DNA from: SG8-30 sp964406445
Lineage (GTDB): Bacteria; Pseudomonadota; Gammaproteobacteria; Steroidobacterales; Steroidobacteraceae
Assembly (NCBI GenBank): GCA_964406445.1
Contig: CAYORU010000006.1
Location: 1-64,000, forward strand
Reading direction: 5' to 3'
DNA: 64,000 nt
Under the pieces are notes generated by a model. That model was not told the origin of the DNA and did not search any database. It saw nothing but the letters and a program-made list of their open reading frames with translations. Position numbers and translations under genes: made by a program. Each line of letters opens with the position of its first letter. The first letter of the stretch is position 1. Positions 1-9,180 of this stretch are shown piece by piece.

Positions 1-798
1 GCGCTGGCCGCGGCCGCCATCGGACTGCGGATCGACGCCCCGCAGCCGCCGCCGGCGCAGGTCGCGCAGCTCGGCCGCACGATCGGCGTGGTGGAGACGC
101 TGGCCGCCGACGGCGACGCGTTCCGCGCCGCGCCGGAGGGCTCGGCGCTGCGCGCTGGCGTCATCGTGCGCACGCCGCCGGCCGGCGGGGCCGGGATCGC
201 GCTCGCCGGCGGCGTGTCGCTGCGGCTCGCGGCGGAGAGCGAGGCAGCCCTGCTCGGCCCCGGCCGGGTGCGGCTGCTGCGCGGCGCCGTCTACGCCGAC
301 ACCGGCGCGGCCGCCGGGGCTCCGATCGAGGTAGAGACGCCGGCCGGCATCGTGCGGGACTTCGGCACGCAGTTCGAGCTGCGGCTCGAAGGAACCGCGC
401 TGCGAGTGCGGGTCCGCGAGGGCGTGGTCATCGTCGAGCGAGGCAGCGAGCGCTTCGTCGCCGATCCGGGCGAGGAACTCAGGATCGACGCCGCGGGCAG
501 GCTCAGGCGCGGCGCGGTCGCGCCCGACTCGCCGGACTGGCGCTGGATCGAGGCGCTCGCGCCCCCGCCGTCGATCGACGGCCGGCCGGTGACGGTGCTC
601 CTGGAATGGGTCGCGAGGGAAACGGGTCGGACGCTGCGCTATCGCGACGACGCGGCCCGGCTGCGGGCCGGTCGCACCATCCTCCACGGCCGCCCCCGCC
701 AGCTGACGCCGTTCGAGGCGCTGGATCTCATGACGGCAACCACCGACCTCGGCTACGTGCTGGCCGAGGACGGTACAATCGAGGTTCACGAAAGGTAG
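1..798 (+). CDS. FecR-family anti-sigma regulator with C-terminal STN-like domain, 5' partial
   Basis: The reading frame is open from the first base of the window, so the N-terminus, normally cytoplasmic, lies upstream. The visible part begins with a short Ala-rich hydrophobic stretch that is probably the end of the transmembrane segment. A FecR domain follows, with the family signature VETPAGIVRDFGTQFEL around window bases 330-385. FecR proteins pass the signal from an outer-membrane TonB receptor to an ECF sigma factor. The last 70 residues (VLLEWVARETG, then RQLTPFEALDLM and GYVLAEDGTIEV) look like an STN domain, the fold usually found on the receptor. The stop is 12 bases before the receptor gene, so the two are probably co-transcribed. 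The sigma factor gene should be just outside the window. Identification as FecR is firm; the STN assignment is by eye. Confidence 0.8.
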   Translation, partial: ALAAAAIGLRIDAPQPPPAQVAQLGRTIGVVETLAADGDAFRAAPEGSALRAGVIVRTPPAGGAGIALAGGVSLRLAAESEAALLGPGRVRLLRGAVYADTGAAAGAPIEVETPAGIVRDFGTQFELRLEGTALRVRVREGVVIVERGSERFVADPGEELRIDAAGRLRRGAVAPDSPDWRWIEALAPPPSIDGRPVTVLLEWVARETGRTLRYRDDAARLRAGRTILHGRPRQLTPFEALDLMTATTDLGYVLAEDGTIEVHER

Positions 799-810
799 GT
801 TCGCGCGCAC
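799..810 (+). other. Short fecR-receptor junction
   Basis: Only 12 bases separate the fecR stop from the TTG start of the receptor gene. No strong Shine-Dalgarno is visible apart from AGGT overlapping the fecR stop. This suggests translational coupling of regulator and receptor. Confidence 0.4.
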
Positions 811-3165
811 TTGACCGCTCCGCTGACGCACGCTTGCGGGCCTGGCGCCGCGCGGCGATCGCGGCCGCGGCGGCGTCTTGCCCGGGTCGTGGCGGGCGCA
901 TGGTTCTGTGTGGCCTGGGCGGCCGCCGCCGGCCCGGGTGGCCGTGAGCTCGGCGACGTCCTGCGCGAGCTCGAGGCGGCGGGTCTCGACATCGTCTACA
1001 GCAGCGACCTCGTCCGCCCCGGCATGCGCGTCGAGACCGTGCCCCGGTCGCAGGATCCACGGTCCATGCTGCACGAGATCGTGGCGCCCTTCGGGCTGAC
1101 GGTCGCGCGCGGCCCCGGCGGCAGCCTGCTGCTCGTGCGCCGGCAGCGAGGCGAGACGGACGCCGGCGTCGCCGCGCCCGCGGCCGGCGGCGCGATCGTC
1201 GAGCTCGAGGAGGTCGTGGTCAGCGCCAGCCACTACCGTCTCGCGATGCAGGCGAGTCCGCCGCGGATCCGTCTCTCGGCCGGCGGGATCGAGTCGCTGC
1301 CCGAGCTGGCCGACGACCCGATCCGCGCCGTGACGCGCCTGCCGGGCACGGCGCGCCAGGACTTCGCGAGCAAGCCAAACATCCGCGGCGGCCTCGGCGA
1401 CGAGACGCTCGTTCGCTTCGACGGCCTGCGGCTCTACAACCCCTACCACCTGAAGGATTTCCAGAGCCTCGTCAGCACCATCGATCCTGGCGTGATCGAA
1501 GACCTGTCGGTGTACACGGGCGGCTTTCCGGTCAACTACGGGGACCGGATGAGCGGTGTCATCGACATCAGGAGCGTCCAGCCGACGGAACCGTTCGAGG
1601 GCCGCGTGTCGGCGAGCCTGTTCAATGCCGGTGGCCGCATCGGCGGGCGCTTCGCCGGCTGCGGCGACTGGCTCGTCTCCGCGCGCAGGGGTACCCTCGA
1701 CCTGGTGCTCGAGGTGGCCAATCCCGACCTCGGCCGGCCGGTCTACGCCGACCTGTACGGACGCGTAGAGCGCTGTGTCGGCGACGCGCTGCGGGTGTCG
1801 GCGAACGCACTCGTGTTCGACGACGATCTGGTGGTCAACGACGTCGACCAGGAGGAGCGTGCGAGGGCCGGGTACCGCGACCAGTATTACTGGCTGCGCT
1901 TCGACTACGGCGCCGGCGGGGACGGCGGCGGCCGGCTGCTCGCTTCGCGGACGCGGCTCGCCAGCACCCGGATGGGCGAGGCGGACCTGCCAGGCATCGG
2001 CCGCGGCGCGCTGCGCGACCGGCGTGACTTCACGATCGATTCGATCGTCGCCGAGGGCTGGTGGCCGTTCGCCGGCGGAAGCGTGGTCGAAGCCGGCGCG
2101 GAATGGCGGCACATGCGGGGAAGCTACCGCTACCGCGACTCGGCAGATTTCGACCTGCTGTTCGACCTGCCGGGCGCGCCCGACGCGCCCGCGCGCAGCC
2201 GCGACATCGCGTTGCGCCCGCGCGGCGACCATGTCGGCGCCTACCTCACCCTGGGAACCGGTCGCGGCGGTCCGTTCGCCGCGGATCTCGGCCTGCGCTG
2301 GGACCAGCACTCGCTGGCCGGGCTCGACCAGGATGTGCTGAGCCCGCGCGCCATGATCCTGTGGTCGCCGGCCGCGGGCACGCGGCTGCGGCTGGGCTGG
2401 GGCCGATTCTTCCAGACGCAGAGCGTGGACGAGCTGCAGGTGTCCGACGGCGACGCCACGGTGCATCGCGCGCAGCGCGCCGACCAGCTGGTTGCGAGCA
2501 TCGAGCGGACGCTCGGCCGCGGATTCGAGCTCCGGCTGGAGGGTTATCGCAAGGCCTACCGCCACCTCCGCCCGCGCTACGAGAACCTGCTCGAGAGCCT
2601 GTTCGTGCTGCCCGAGTTGAAGCCGGACCGGATCCGCATCGACCCGTCCTCGGCCACCGCGAAGGGCCTCGAGCTGTCGCTGGGCTACGACGCAGGCGAA
2701 TCGCTGACCGGCTGGGCCAGCTACAGCTGGTCATCAGTCGACGATCGCATCTCTCCATCGCTCACCCGCCGGGCCTGGGATCACGCACATTCCGTCGGCG
2801 CGGGCATTGCCCGTCGCGGGCCGCGCTGGGAGTTCACGCTGGCCGCGCTCTGGCACAGCGGCTGGCCCAGCACCGAGGTCGAGCTCGCGGCGACCGACCC
2901 GGTGCCGCTCGTCTCGGTCGGGCAAGTCAACGGCTCGACACTGCGCGACTACGCGCGCCTCGACGCGCGCGTCGCGCGGCGGTTCACCTTCGACGGCGGC
3001 AGCGAGCTGACCGTCTTCCTCGAAGTCAGCAACCTGACCGACCGGCGCAACGATTGCTGCTCCGAATACGAGATCGAGATCGACGACGGCGCGGCGGAAC
3101 TCGACGTCGTGCCGCGCGAATCACTGCCGCTGCTGCCGTCGCTCGGTTTCGTCTGGGAGTTCTAG
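811..3165 (+). CDS. TonB-dependent outer-membrane receptor with N-terminal STN domain
   Basis: A 784-residue outer-membrane receptor for an unknown ligand, powered by TonB. It starts at TTG, which gives an Arg-rich N-region and a hydrophobic stretch (VVAGAWFCVAWAAAA) typical of a signal peptide. Residues about 48-105 form an STN domain (LGDVLRELEAAGLDIVYSS), the periplasmic signalling domain that contacts FecR-type regulators. The plug follows at about 160-250, with NIRGGLGDETLVRFDG and the stretch YTGGFPVNYGDRMSG. The rest is a beta-barrel ending in an aromatic Phe (GFVWEF), the usual outer-membrane assembly signal. Pairing with FecR implies transcriptional autoregulation by the ligand. Siderophores are the common substrate of such systems, but nothing here identifies the ligand. 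Confidence 0.88.
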   Translation: MTAPLTHACGPGAARRSRPRRRLARVVAGAWFCVAWAAAAGPGGRELGDVLRELEAAGLDIVYSSDLVRPGMRVETVPRSQDPRSMLHEIVAPFGLTVARGPGGSLLLVRRQRGETDAGVAAPAAGGAIVELEEVVVSASHYRLAMQASPPRIRLSAGGIESLPELADDPIRAVTRLPGTARQDFASKPNIRGGLGDETLVRFDGLRLYNPYHLKDFQSLVSTIDPGVIEDLSVYTGGFPVNYGDRMSGVIDIRSVQPTEPFEGRVSASLFNAGGRIGGRFAGCGDWLVSARRGTLDLVLEVANPDLGRPVYADLYGRVERCVGDALRVSANALVFDDDLVVNDVDQEERARAGYRDQYYWLRFDYGAGGDGGGRLLASRTRLASTRMGEADLPGIGRGALRDRRDFTIDSIVAEGWWPFAGGSVVEAGAEWRHMRGSYRYRDSADFDLLFDLPGAPDAPARSRDIALRPRGDHVGAYLTLGTGRGGPFAADLGLRWDQHSLAGLDQDVLSPRAMILWSPAAGTRLRLGWGRFFQTQSVDELQVSDGDATVHRAQRADQLVASIERTLGRGFELRLEGYRKAYRHLRPRYENLLESLFVLPELKPDRIRIDPSSATAKGLELSLGYDAGESLTGWASYSWSSVDDRISPSLTRRAWDHAHSVGAGIARRGPRWEFTLAALWHSGWPSTEVELAATDPVPLVSVGQVNGSTLRDYARLDARVARRFTFDGGSELTVFLEVSNLTDRRNDCCSEYEIEIDDGAAELDVVPRESLPLLPSLGFVWEF

Positions 3166-3288
3166 GCCGGGCGCCGCGGCGGGACCGCCGTTGCGCCGTC
3201 TCGCCGACGGGGGTCGAAATGCTGGTGCTGCGCTTGGCCCGTCGGGCAATATGGCAGCCCCCAGCCGCGCGAGGCCGCGCGAGACGGC

Positions 3289-4920
3289 ATGTACGAAAGC
3301 TTCTTCGGCCTGACCGAAAAGCCCTTCGCCATCACCCCGGACCCCCGCTACCTCTACCTGAGCGAGCGGCACGCGGAGGCCCTCGCGCACCTGGCCTACG
3401 GGATCCAGGAGTCCGGCGGCTTCATCCAGCTGACCGGCGAGGTCGGAACGGGCAAGACGATGGTCGTGCGCAGCCTGCTGCAGCAGCTGCCGGCCAACTG
3501 CGACATGGCGCTGATCCTCAATCCGCGCATCACGCCGGCCGAGTTCCTGCTCGCCATCTGCGACGAGCTGCACGTCGCGGTACCCGAGCAGCTCACCGCC
3601 AGCGTCAAGGGTCTCGTCGACCTGCTGACGCGCTTCCTGCTGGACGCCCACGCGCGCGGTCGGCGCGTGGTCGTGATGGTCGACGAGGCGCAGAACCTGA
3701 GCCCGGACGTGCTCGAGCAGGTGCGCCTGCTGACCAACCTCGAGACCGCGACCCAGAAGCTGCTGCAGATCATCCTGGTCGGCCAGCCCGAGCTGCGCGA
3801 GGTGCTCGCCCGGCCCGAGCTGCGCCAGCTGGCGCAGCGCATCACCGGCCGGTACCACCTCGAGGCGCTGTCGCGCGGCGAGACGCAGGCCTACGTGCGG
3901 CACCGGCTGCGGGTCGCCGGCGCGACCGGCGAGGTCTTCACGACCGGCGCGCTGCGGGAGGTGCACCGGCTATCCGGCGGCATCCCGAGGATCATCAACG
4001 TCGTCTGCGACCGCGCGCTGCTCGGCGCCTTCACCCGCGAGGAGCACCGCGTCACCGGCGGCCTCGTGCGCAACGCGGCGGCCGAGGTCTACGGCCGGCC
4101 GGTGCTGCACCCGGCGATTCGCTGGGCCGCCGTCGGCGGCGCCGCCGCGGGCGTCGCGCTGCTCGCGCTGGTGTTGTGGCAGTCGCTGCCGCGCGCCGGC
4201 GATGCGGTGGAGACGCCCGGGCCCGTCGTCGCCGCACCGGCGCCACTGGCGGAGCCGGCCCCCGTCGAGGCACCGGCGCCACCGTCGCTCGAATCGCTGC
4301 TCGCGGCGCACGCGGCCGCCACCACGACCGACACGGCGTTCCGGGACCTGCTCAGGCTGTGGGGCGCGAGCTACGAGCCGGCGGACGCGCGCCCCTGCGA
4401 CCAGGTCGCGGCGCAAGGGCTGCAGTGCGTCGCCCAGCGCGGCAGCTTCGCGCAGCTGCGCCTCATCAACCGCCCGGCGATCCTCTCGCTCGCGGACGGC
4501 GCCGGCGCCGAGCACCAGGTCGTGATCGAAAGACTCGACGACGAAGGCGCCCGCCTCGCGATCGGCGGCGCGCCCTTCACCGTGAGCCTGGCCGAGCTGG
4601 CCAGCCACTGGTTCGGCGAGTTCCTCGTGGTGTGGCGGCCCAGCCAGCCGGTCGTGAAGGACCTGCGGCGTGGCATGCGCGGCGAGGACGTGCGCTGGCT
4701 CAGGGCGGGCCTCGCCGAGCTCGGCGGCCTGCCGGCAGAGCAGGCGACCGGCGACACCTTCGATGCCGAGGTCGAGACGCTCGTCGAGGACTTCCAGCGC
4801 ACGCGACGGCTCGTCGTGGACGGCATCGCCGGGATGCAGACGCAGCTGTTGCTCGACTCCGCGCTCGGCACGCCGGGCACGCCGAGGCTGGTGGAGCGTG
4901 CGGCCGGAGGCGGCGCGTGA
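3289..4920 (+). CDS. gspA: GspA/ExeA-type AAA ATPase with peptidoglycan-binding domain
   Basis: A 543-residue inner-membrane ATPase of the GspA/ExeA family, which with GspB helps insert the type II secretion secretin through peptidoglycan. The N-terminus (MYESFFGLTEKPFAITPDP) is the family hallmark. Walker A is GEVGTGKT at 50-57 and Walker B is VVVMVDEAQN at 127-136. A single transmembrane segment lies near 274-297, followed by a Pro/Ala-rich linker and a C-terminal peptidoglycan-binding domain (about 455-530, LRRGMRGEDVRWLRAGLAEL). It overlaps gspB by four bases (GTGA). No gspC-N genes are present in this window, so the secretin partner must be elsewhere. Confidence 0.88.
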   Translation: MYESFFGLTEKPFAITPDPRYLYLSERHAEALAHLAYGIQESGGFIQLTGEVGTGKTMVVRSLLQQLPANCDMALILNPRITPAEFLLAICDELHVAVPEQLTASVKGLVDLLTRFLLDAHARGRRVVVMVDEAQNLSPDVLEQVRLLTNLETATQKLLQIILVGQPELREVLARPELRQLAQRITGRYHLEALSRGETQAYVRHRLRVAGATGEVFTTGALREVHRLSGGIPRIINVVCDRALLGAFTREEHRVTGGLVRNAAAEVYGRPVLHPAIRWAAVGGAAAGVALLALVLWQSLPRAGDAVETPGPVVAAPAPLAEPAPVEAPAPPSLESLLAAHAAATTTDTAFRDLLRLWGASYEPADARPCDQVAAQGLQCVAQRGSFAQLRLINRPAILSLADGAGAEHQVVIERLDDEGARLAIGGAPFTVSLAELASHWFGEFLVVWRPSQPVVKDLRRGMRGEDVRWLRAGLAELGGLPAEQATGDTFDAEVETLVEDFQRTRRLVVDGIAGMQTQLLLDSALGTPGTPRLVERAAGGGA

Positions 4921-5672
4921 GCTTCATCCTCGACGCGCTGCGCAAGTCCGAGCACGAGCGGCAGCGCCAGCTCGGGCCGACCATCGCCGAGCTGCCGGTG
5001 GCGCGGCCGGGCGCGCGGGTGCCGGGCTGGATCTGGATCGCGCTTGCCGGGCTGCTCGCGCTCAATGTCGCGATCCTCGGCTGGTTCCTGCTGCGCGAGC
5101 CCGCTGGACCGCCGCCGCTGGCGCAGGATGCGGCGCGCACACCGCCGGCCCCGGCGCCGGCTCCGACTCCGGTTGCGACCGCGGCCCCCGCTGTGTCGAC
5201 GCCCACCTCTGCTCCCGCCCCCGCTCCCGTCGCTGCCCCCATCACCGCGCCGGCGGTGGACTCGCCCTTGCCTGCGCCGGCGGTCGCGCCAGGCGAGCGC
5301 AACGTGCGGCCGCTGGTCGTCGAGGCCGCGCCGTCACAGCCGGCGGACATGCCGACCTTCGCTGCGCCCGAGGCGCCCGATCCGGCGCTGCTGCCGGTCG
5401 CGCCACCGCCTGCGCCGCGATCGCCACCTTCGGTCGCGGCAGGCGTGCCGAGCATCGACCAGCTGCCGGCGCAGGCGACCGCCGGGCTGCCGGCGCTGAA
5501 CCTCGACCTGCACATCTATGCGAACCAGCCTGCGCAGCGCGCGGTGTTCATCAACGGCGCGCGCTACCGGGAAGGCGACGCGCTGCCCGGCGGAGCGCGC
5601 GTGCAGCAGATCACGCCCGAGGGCGCGGTGCTCTCCTACGGCGGGCAGCGCTTCCTGCTGCCGAGGCAGTAG
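4917..5672 (+). CDS. gspB: GspB-like secretion assembly protein
   Basis: A 251-residue protein starting at the GTG that overlaps the gspA stop as GTGA. The start is supported by the family N-terminus MSFILDALRKSEHERQ, which is cytoplasmic. One transmembrane helix (about 37-58) is followed by a long Pro/Ala-rich periplasmic linker of about 120 residues. A compact C-terminal T2SSB domain (from about 193) contains HIYANQPAQRAVFINGARY and ends GGQRFLLPRQ. GspB is the partner of the GspA ATPase in secretin assembly across the cell wall. Spacing and overlap indicate a two-gene operon. Confidence 0.85.
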   Translation: MSFILDALRKSEHERQRQLGPTIAELPVARPGARVPGWIWIALAGLLALNVAILGWFLLREPAGPPPLAQDAARTPPAPAPAPTPVATAAPAVSTPTSAPAPAPVAAPITAPAVDSPLPAPAVAPGERNVRPLVVEAAPSQPADMPTFAAPEAPDPALLPVAPPPAPRSPPSVAAGVPSIDQLPAQATAGLPALNLDLHIYANQPAQRAVFINGARYREGDALPGGARVQQITPEGAVLSYGGQRFLLPRQ

Positions 5673-5681
5673 CGGCGGGGC

Positions 5682-7526
5682 ATGAGCGCGATCGCGATTC
5701 CTGCGGACGAGGCTCTCGACGGGACCCGCCTGTCCCTGCTGCTGCGCGCCGGCATCCACCGGCTCCTGTCGCGCGAGGAGATCATCAACCGGATCAACGT
5801 GTTCCCGGTACCCGACGGCGACACCGGCACCAACCTCGCGCTCACCCTGCACGCGGTGCTGCAGAGCCTCAAGGCTCGGCCGGACGACCACGCCGGACGG
5901 CTGCTCACGCGCGTCGCCGACGCGGCGCTCGACGGCGCGCGCGGAAATTCCGGGGCGATCCTCGCGCAGTTCCTGCTCGGCGTCTGCGACCGCACCGGCC
6001 ACCTGCCGGCCATCACCGTCGACGACTTCGCGAGCGCGGTCGCCGGCGGCGCCGGCTATGCGCGCGACGCGCTCGCCGAGCCCCGGGAGGGCACGATCCT
6101 CACCGTGCTCGCCGACTTCGCGCAGGAGGTCGGCGATCTCGTGGGGCGCCACGGCGTGCGAAGCTTCCGCGAGGTCTTCGTCCGCGGCCTCGAGCGGGCG
6201 CGCGCCTCGCTCGAGGCGACGCGCGAGCAGCTCGAGAGCCTGCGCAAGGCCAATGTGGTCGATGCCGGCGCCATGGGCTTCGTGGAGCTGCTCGCCGGCA
6301 TCGTGCACTACCTAGAGACCGGCGAGCTGGCCGAGGACGACGCGGTCAGCGTGATCCGCGAGGACGAGGCCGCCGCCGGCGAAGAGCAGGACCTCAGCCA
6401 CCGCTACTGCACCGAGTGCGTGATCAGCGGCGAGGACGTGGACCGGCGGCGACTGCGCGAGCGGCTCTCGGTGATCGGCTCCAGCCTCGTCGTCGCCGGA
6501 ACCCAGCGCAAGGTCAAGGTGCACGTGCACGTGAACGACCCCGCCGAGGTGTTTCGCATCGCCGCCGAGTTCGGCAGGGTGGGCGGCGAGAAGGCCGACG
6601 ACATGCAGCGCCAGCAGGATTCCGCACACCACGAGCGGCGGCGGCGCGTCGCGGTGGTCGTCGATTCCGCGGCGGACCTGCCCGACGAGACCGTCGAGGC
6701 CCTCGACATCCACGTGGTGCCGGTGCGCGTTCACTTCGGCAGCCACAGCTACCTCGACAAGGTCACGCTCACGCCCGAGACTTTCTTCGAGCTGCTCGAG
6801 AAGAGCCCCGAGCCGCCCAAGACCTCGCAGCCGCCGCCCGGCGACTTCCGCCGCGCCTTCGAATTCCTCGGCTCGCACTACGACGGCGTGGTCTACGTCG
6901 GGCTGACCTCGCGCGCGAGCGGCACGTACCAGTGCGGCGAGTCGGCGATGGCGCGCAGCCGCACGCATGGAAAGATCGTCGGCGTCGACACCGGCAACGC
7001 CTCGCTCGGCCAGGGCCTGATCGCGATCCGCGCGGCCGAGGCCGCGGCGGCAGGTGCCTCGCTGGAGGAGGTGCAGCGGATCGCGCGCGAGACCTCGAAG
7101 CGCACCCGCACCTTCGCCTGCCTGGCGACCCTCGATTACGCGGTGCGTGGAGGCCGCGTGCCCGCCTGGGCCAAGACCGTCGCAGAAGCACTCCGCGTCA
7201 CGCCGCTGCTGGCCACGTTTCCGGACGGGCGCATCACGCTCGGCGGCGCGCTGCTCGGCCGCGGCAACCTGAGCGCCAAGTTCGCGCGCTGGGTGCGCCG
7301 GCGCATTCCGCCGGGCAGGCGCTGGCGCCTCGCGGTCGGACACGCCAACGCGGCAGGCGAGGCGGAGAAGCTGCGGGCGCTGATCGTCGCCGGCCGCGAC
7401 GACATCGAGACCGCCTTCGTGTTGCCCATCGGCACGGCGCTCGGCGTGCACGGCGGGCCGGGCTGCCTGGTCGTCTCCGTGGAGCAGGTTCCGGATGGCG
7501 GGGCGGATGCCGGAGCCGCGTCGTGA
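5682..7526 (+). CDS. DAK2-DegV fusion, fatty acid kinase-like protein
   Basis: A 614-residue fusion. Residues 10-200 are a DhaL/DAK2 nucleotide-binding domain like FakA, with FPVPDGDTGTNL and GARGNSGAILAQFL. Residues 200-310 resemble the FakA middle domain (RYCTECVISGED, VKVHVHVNDPAE). Residues 320-600 are a DegV/FakB fatty-acid-binding domain (VVVDSAADLPDE, GLTSRASGTYQ). In Firmicutes FakA phosphorylates fatty acids presented by a separate FakB, so this chain carries both halves. Fatty-acid kinase activity is inferred from these domains. The ATG start lies 9 bases after gspB. The gene overlaps the cupin gene by four bases (GTGA), suggesting co-expression. Confidence 0.82.
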   Translation: MSAIAIPADEALDGTRLSLLLRAGIHRLLSREEIINRINVFPVPDGDTGTNLALTLHAVLQSLKARPDDHAGRLLTRVADAALDGARGNSGAILAQFLLGVCDRTGHLPAITVDDFASAVAGGAGYARDALAEPREGTILTVLADFAQEVGDLVGRHGVRSFREVFVRGLERARASLEATREQLESLRKANVVDAGAMGFVELLAGIVHYLETGELAEDDAVSVIREDEAAAGEEQDLSHRYCTECVISGEDVDRRRLRERLSVIGSSLVVAGTQRKVKVHVHVNDPAEVFRIAAEFGRVGGEKADDMQRQQDSAHHERRRRVAVVVDSAADLPDETVEALDIHVVPVRVHFGSHSYLDKVTLTPETFFELLEKSPEPPKTSQPPPGDFRRAFEFLGSHYDGVVYVGLTSRASGTYQCGESAMARSRTHGKIVGVDTGNASLGQGLIAIRAAEAAAAGASLEEVQRIARETSKRTRTFACLATLDYAVRGGRVPAWAKTVAEALRVTPLLATFPDGRITLGGALLGRGNLSAKFARWVRRRIPPGRRWRLAVGHANAAGEAEKLRALIVAGRDDIETAFVLPIGTALGVHGGPGCLVVSVEQVPDGGADAGAAS

Positions 7527-7972
7527 CCACCGACTGGGGCCGCCACGGCGTGCGCATCGTCCGCGGCGACGGGCTCGATCCGAACACCGCGCAGACGCCG
7601 GGCATGAGCCGCGCGGCGGCGATCAACTACGCCCGCGCCGGCGCGCAGAAGCTGTGGGCTGGCACGGTCACCATCGAGCCCGCCGCGCGCACCGGCGCAC
7701 ACCACCACGGCGAGCTCGAGAGCGTAATCTACGTCGTCAGCGGCCGGGCGCGCATGCGCTGGGGCGATCACCTCGAGTTCACGGCCGAGGCCGGGCCGGG
7801 CGACTTCATCTACGTCCCGCCCTATGTGCCGCACCAGGAGATCAACGCCGATCCCTCGCAGCCGCTGTCCTGCGTGCTGGTGAGGAGCGACCAGGAAGCG
7901 GTGGTCGTGAACCTGGACATCCCGGAAGCCGACGAGCCGGGTCCGGCCTGGTCGGACCCGATCCACCGCTGA
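7523..7972 (+). CDS. Cupin-domain protein
   Basis: A 149-residue single-domain cupin. The start is the GTG that overlaps the stop of the DAK2-DegV gene (GTGA). Metal-ligand residues of cupin motif 1 are visible (GAHHHGELESVIYVVSG), and motif 2 is GDFIYVPPYVPHQEIN. These keep the His/Glu pattern of metal-binding cupins, so an enzyme or small-molecule sensor is possible. No specific substrate can be assigned. The coupling to the lipid-kinase-like gene is the only functional hint. Confidence 0.75.
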   Translation: MTTDWGRHGVRIVRGDGLDPNTAQTPGMSRAAAINYARAGAQKLWAGTVTIEPAARTGAHHHGELESVIYVVSGRARMRWGDHLEFTAEAGPGDFIYVPPYVPHQEINADPSQPLSCVLVRSDQEAVVVNLDIPEADEPGPAWSDPIHR

Positions 7973-7978
7973 GACGGT

Positions 7979-9070
7979 TCAGGCGGCGATCCGGACCGTC
8001 TGCCGGCGCCGCCCCCAGCCGCCGGGCGGGCCGTCGAACACGCCGGCGCAGCGCGTGCCGCAGGCCTCGCAGCAGCCGTCGCCGGTGAGCGCGTACTCGC
8101 CGATCTCGTACCAGTCCCGCTCGATCAGCCGCGCGCCGCAGGCGTGGCACCAGGTGCTGCCGCCGTCCGGATCGTGGACGTTGCCGGTGTAGGCGTGGCG
8201 CAGGCCGTTGCCGAGCGCGATCGCGCGGGCGCGGCTCAGCGTCGCCGGCGGCGTCGACGGCACGTCGCGCAGCTTCCAGTCGGGGTGAAAGGCCGTGAAG
8301 TGCATCGGCACGTCCGGGCCGAGCCTGTCCACCACCCAGCGCGTCATGGCGTCGAGCTCGGCCTCGGAGTCGTTGTAGCCGGGAATCAGGAGCGTCGTCA
8401 GCTCGAGCCAGACCGCGGTCTCGTGCTTAAGGTAATCGAGCGTCTCGAGCACGGGCGCGAGCTCGCCGCCGCAGACCTTGCGGTAGAAGGACTCGGTGAA
8501 GGCCTTGAGGTCGACGTTGGCCGCGTCTACATGGCGATAGAACTCGGCGCGCGGGCCGGCGGAGATGTAGCCGGCCGTGACCGCGACTGAGCGGACGCCC
8601 CGCGCGCGGCAGGCGTCGGCGACGTCCATCGCGTACTCCATGAAGATCACGGGGTCGTTGTAGGTGAACGCCACGCTGCGCGCGCCGCTCGCGACGGCGG
8701 CCTCCGCGATGGCCTCTGGCGAGGCCGCGTCCAGCAGCGTGTCCATCTCGCGGGACTTCGACATGTCCCAGTTCTGGCAGAACTTGCAGGCGAGGTTGCA
8801 GCCGGCGGTGCCGAAGGACAGCACGGGGCTGCCCGGGAGAAAGTGGTTGAGCGGCTTCTTCTCGACGGGGTCCACGCAGAAGCCGCTCGATCGGCCGTAG
8901 GTGAAGAGCTTCATCGCGCCGGACTGTGCGCCGCGCACGAAGCACAGGCCACGCTGCCCGTCGTGCAGGGTGCAGCCGCGCGGGCAGACCGTGCATCGCA
9001 CGCGATCGGCGCCGGCCGGCTCCCACCAGCGGGTATCCGTCGCAAAACTCGCTGCGTAGCGGTTTGTCAC
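7979..9070 (-). CDS. amrS: AmmeMemoRadiSam system radical SAM enzyme
   Basis: A 363-residue radical SAM protein starting at GTG. The SAM [4Fe-4S] ligands are in GTAGCNLACKFCQNWDMSKS. Extra Cys clusters flank the core: CTVCPRGCTLHDGQRGLC near the N-terminus, and CHACGARLIERDW followed by CCEACGTRC near the C-terminus. This layout is characteristic of the radical SAM member of the AmmeMemoRadiSam system, related to pyruvate-formate-lyase activases. The gene is divergent from amrB and amrA, completing the trio. The biochemical role of the system is not settled as far as I know, so I give none. Confidence 0.88.
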   Translation of the reverse strand: MTNRYAASFATDTRWWEPAGADRVRCTVCPRGCTLHDGQRGLCFVRGAQSGAMKLFTYGRSSGFCVDPVEKKPLNHFLPGSPVLSFGTAGCNLACKFCQNWDMSKSREMDTLLDAASPEAIAEAAVASGARSVAFTYNDPVIFMEYAMDVADACRARGVRSVAVTAGYISAGPRAEFYRHVDAANVDLKAFTESFYRKVCGGELAPVLETLDYLKHETAVWLELTTLLIPGYNDSEAELDAMTRWVVDRLGPDVPMHFTAFHPDWKLRDVPSTPPATLSRARAIALGNGLRHAYTGNVHDPDGGSTWCHACGARLIERDWYEIGEYALTGDGCCEACGTRCAGVFDGPPGGWGRRRQTVRIAA

Positions 9071-9180
9071 GATTCGTGCCCGGGAAGCCGCCTATAGGTT
9101 CCGGCCAAAGAGGCCCACCGTGGCTTGGCCCGCCTCGTCTACCTGTGGGCGAAGGCCGTGATTGCAACCGGAGGGGCCGG
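9071..9180. promoter_or_regulatory. Divergent amrS / amrB promoter region
   Basis: This 110-base gap must drive both directions. It contains the perfect 8-base palindrome CCTATAGG at 9091-9098, which could serve as a -10 on either strand. A strong Shine-Dalgarno GGAGG at 9170-9174 fixes the amrB start at the GTG at 9181. The open frame continues further upstream, but that stretch overlaps the divergent amrS gene. Confidence 0.4.

Noticed and set aside
2061..5672. Plus-strand open frame of 1203 codons crossing the receptor gene, gspA and gspB
   Set aside because: Only the part from the GTG at 4917 (gspB) carries family features. Upstream it is an out-of-frame reading of the receptor and gspA genes.
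8926..9180. Longer N-terminus for amrB
   Set aside because: It would overlap amrS on the other strand and lacks family similarity. GGAGG before GTG 9181 is the better start.
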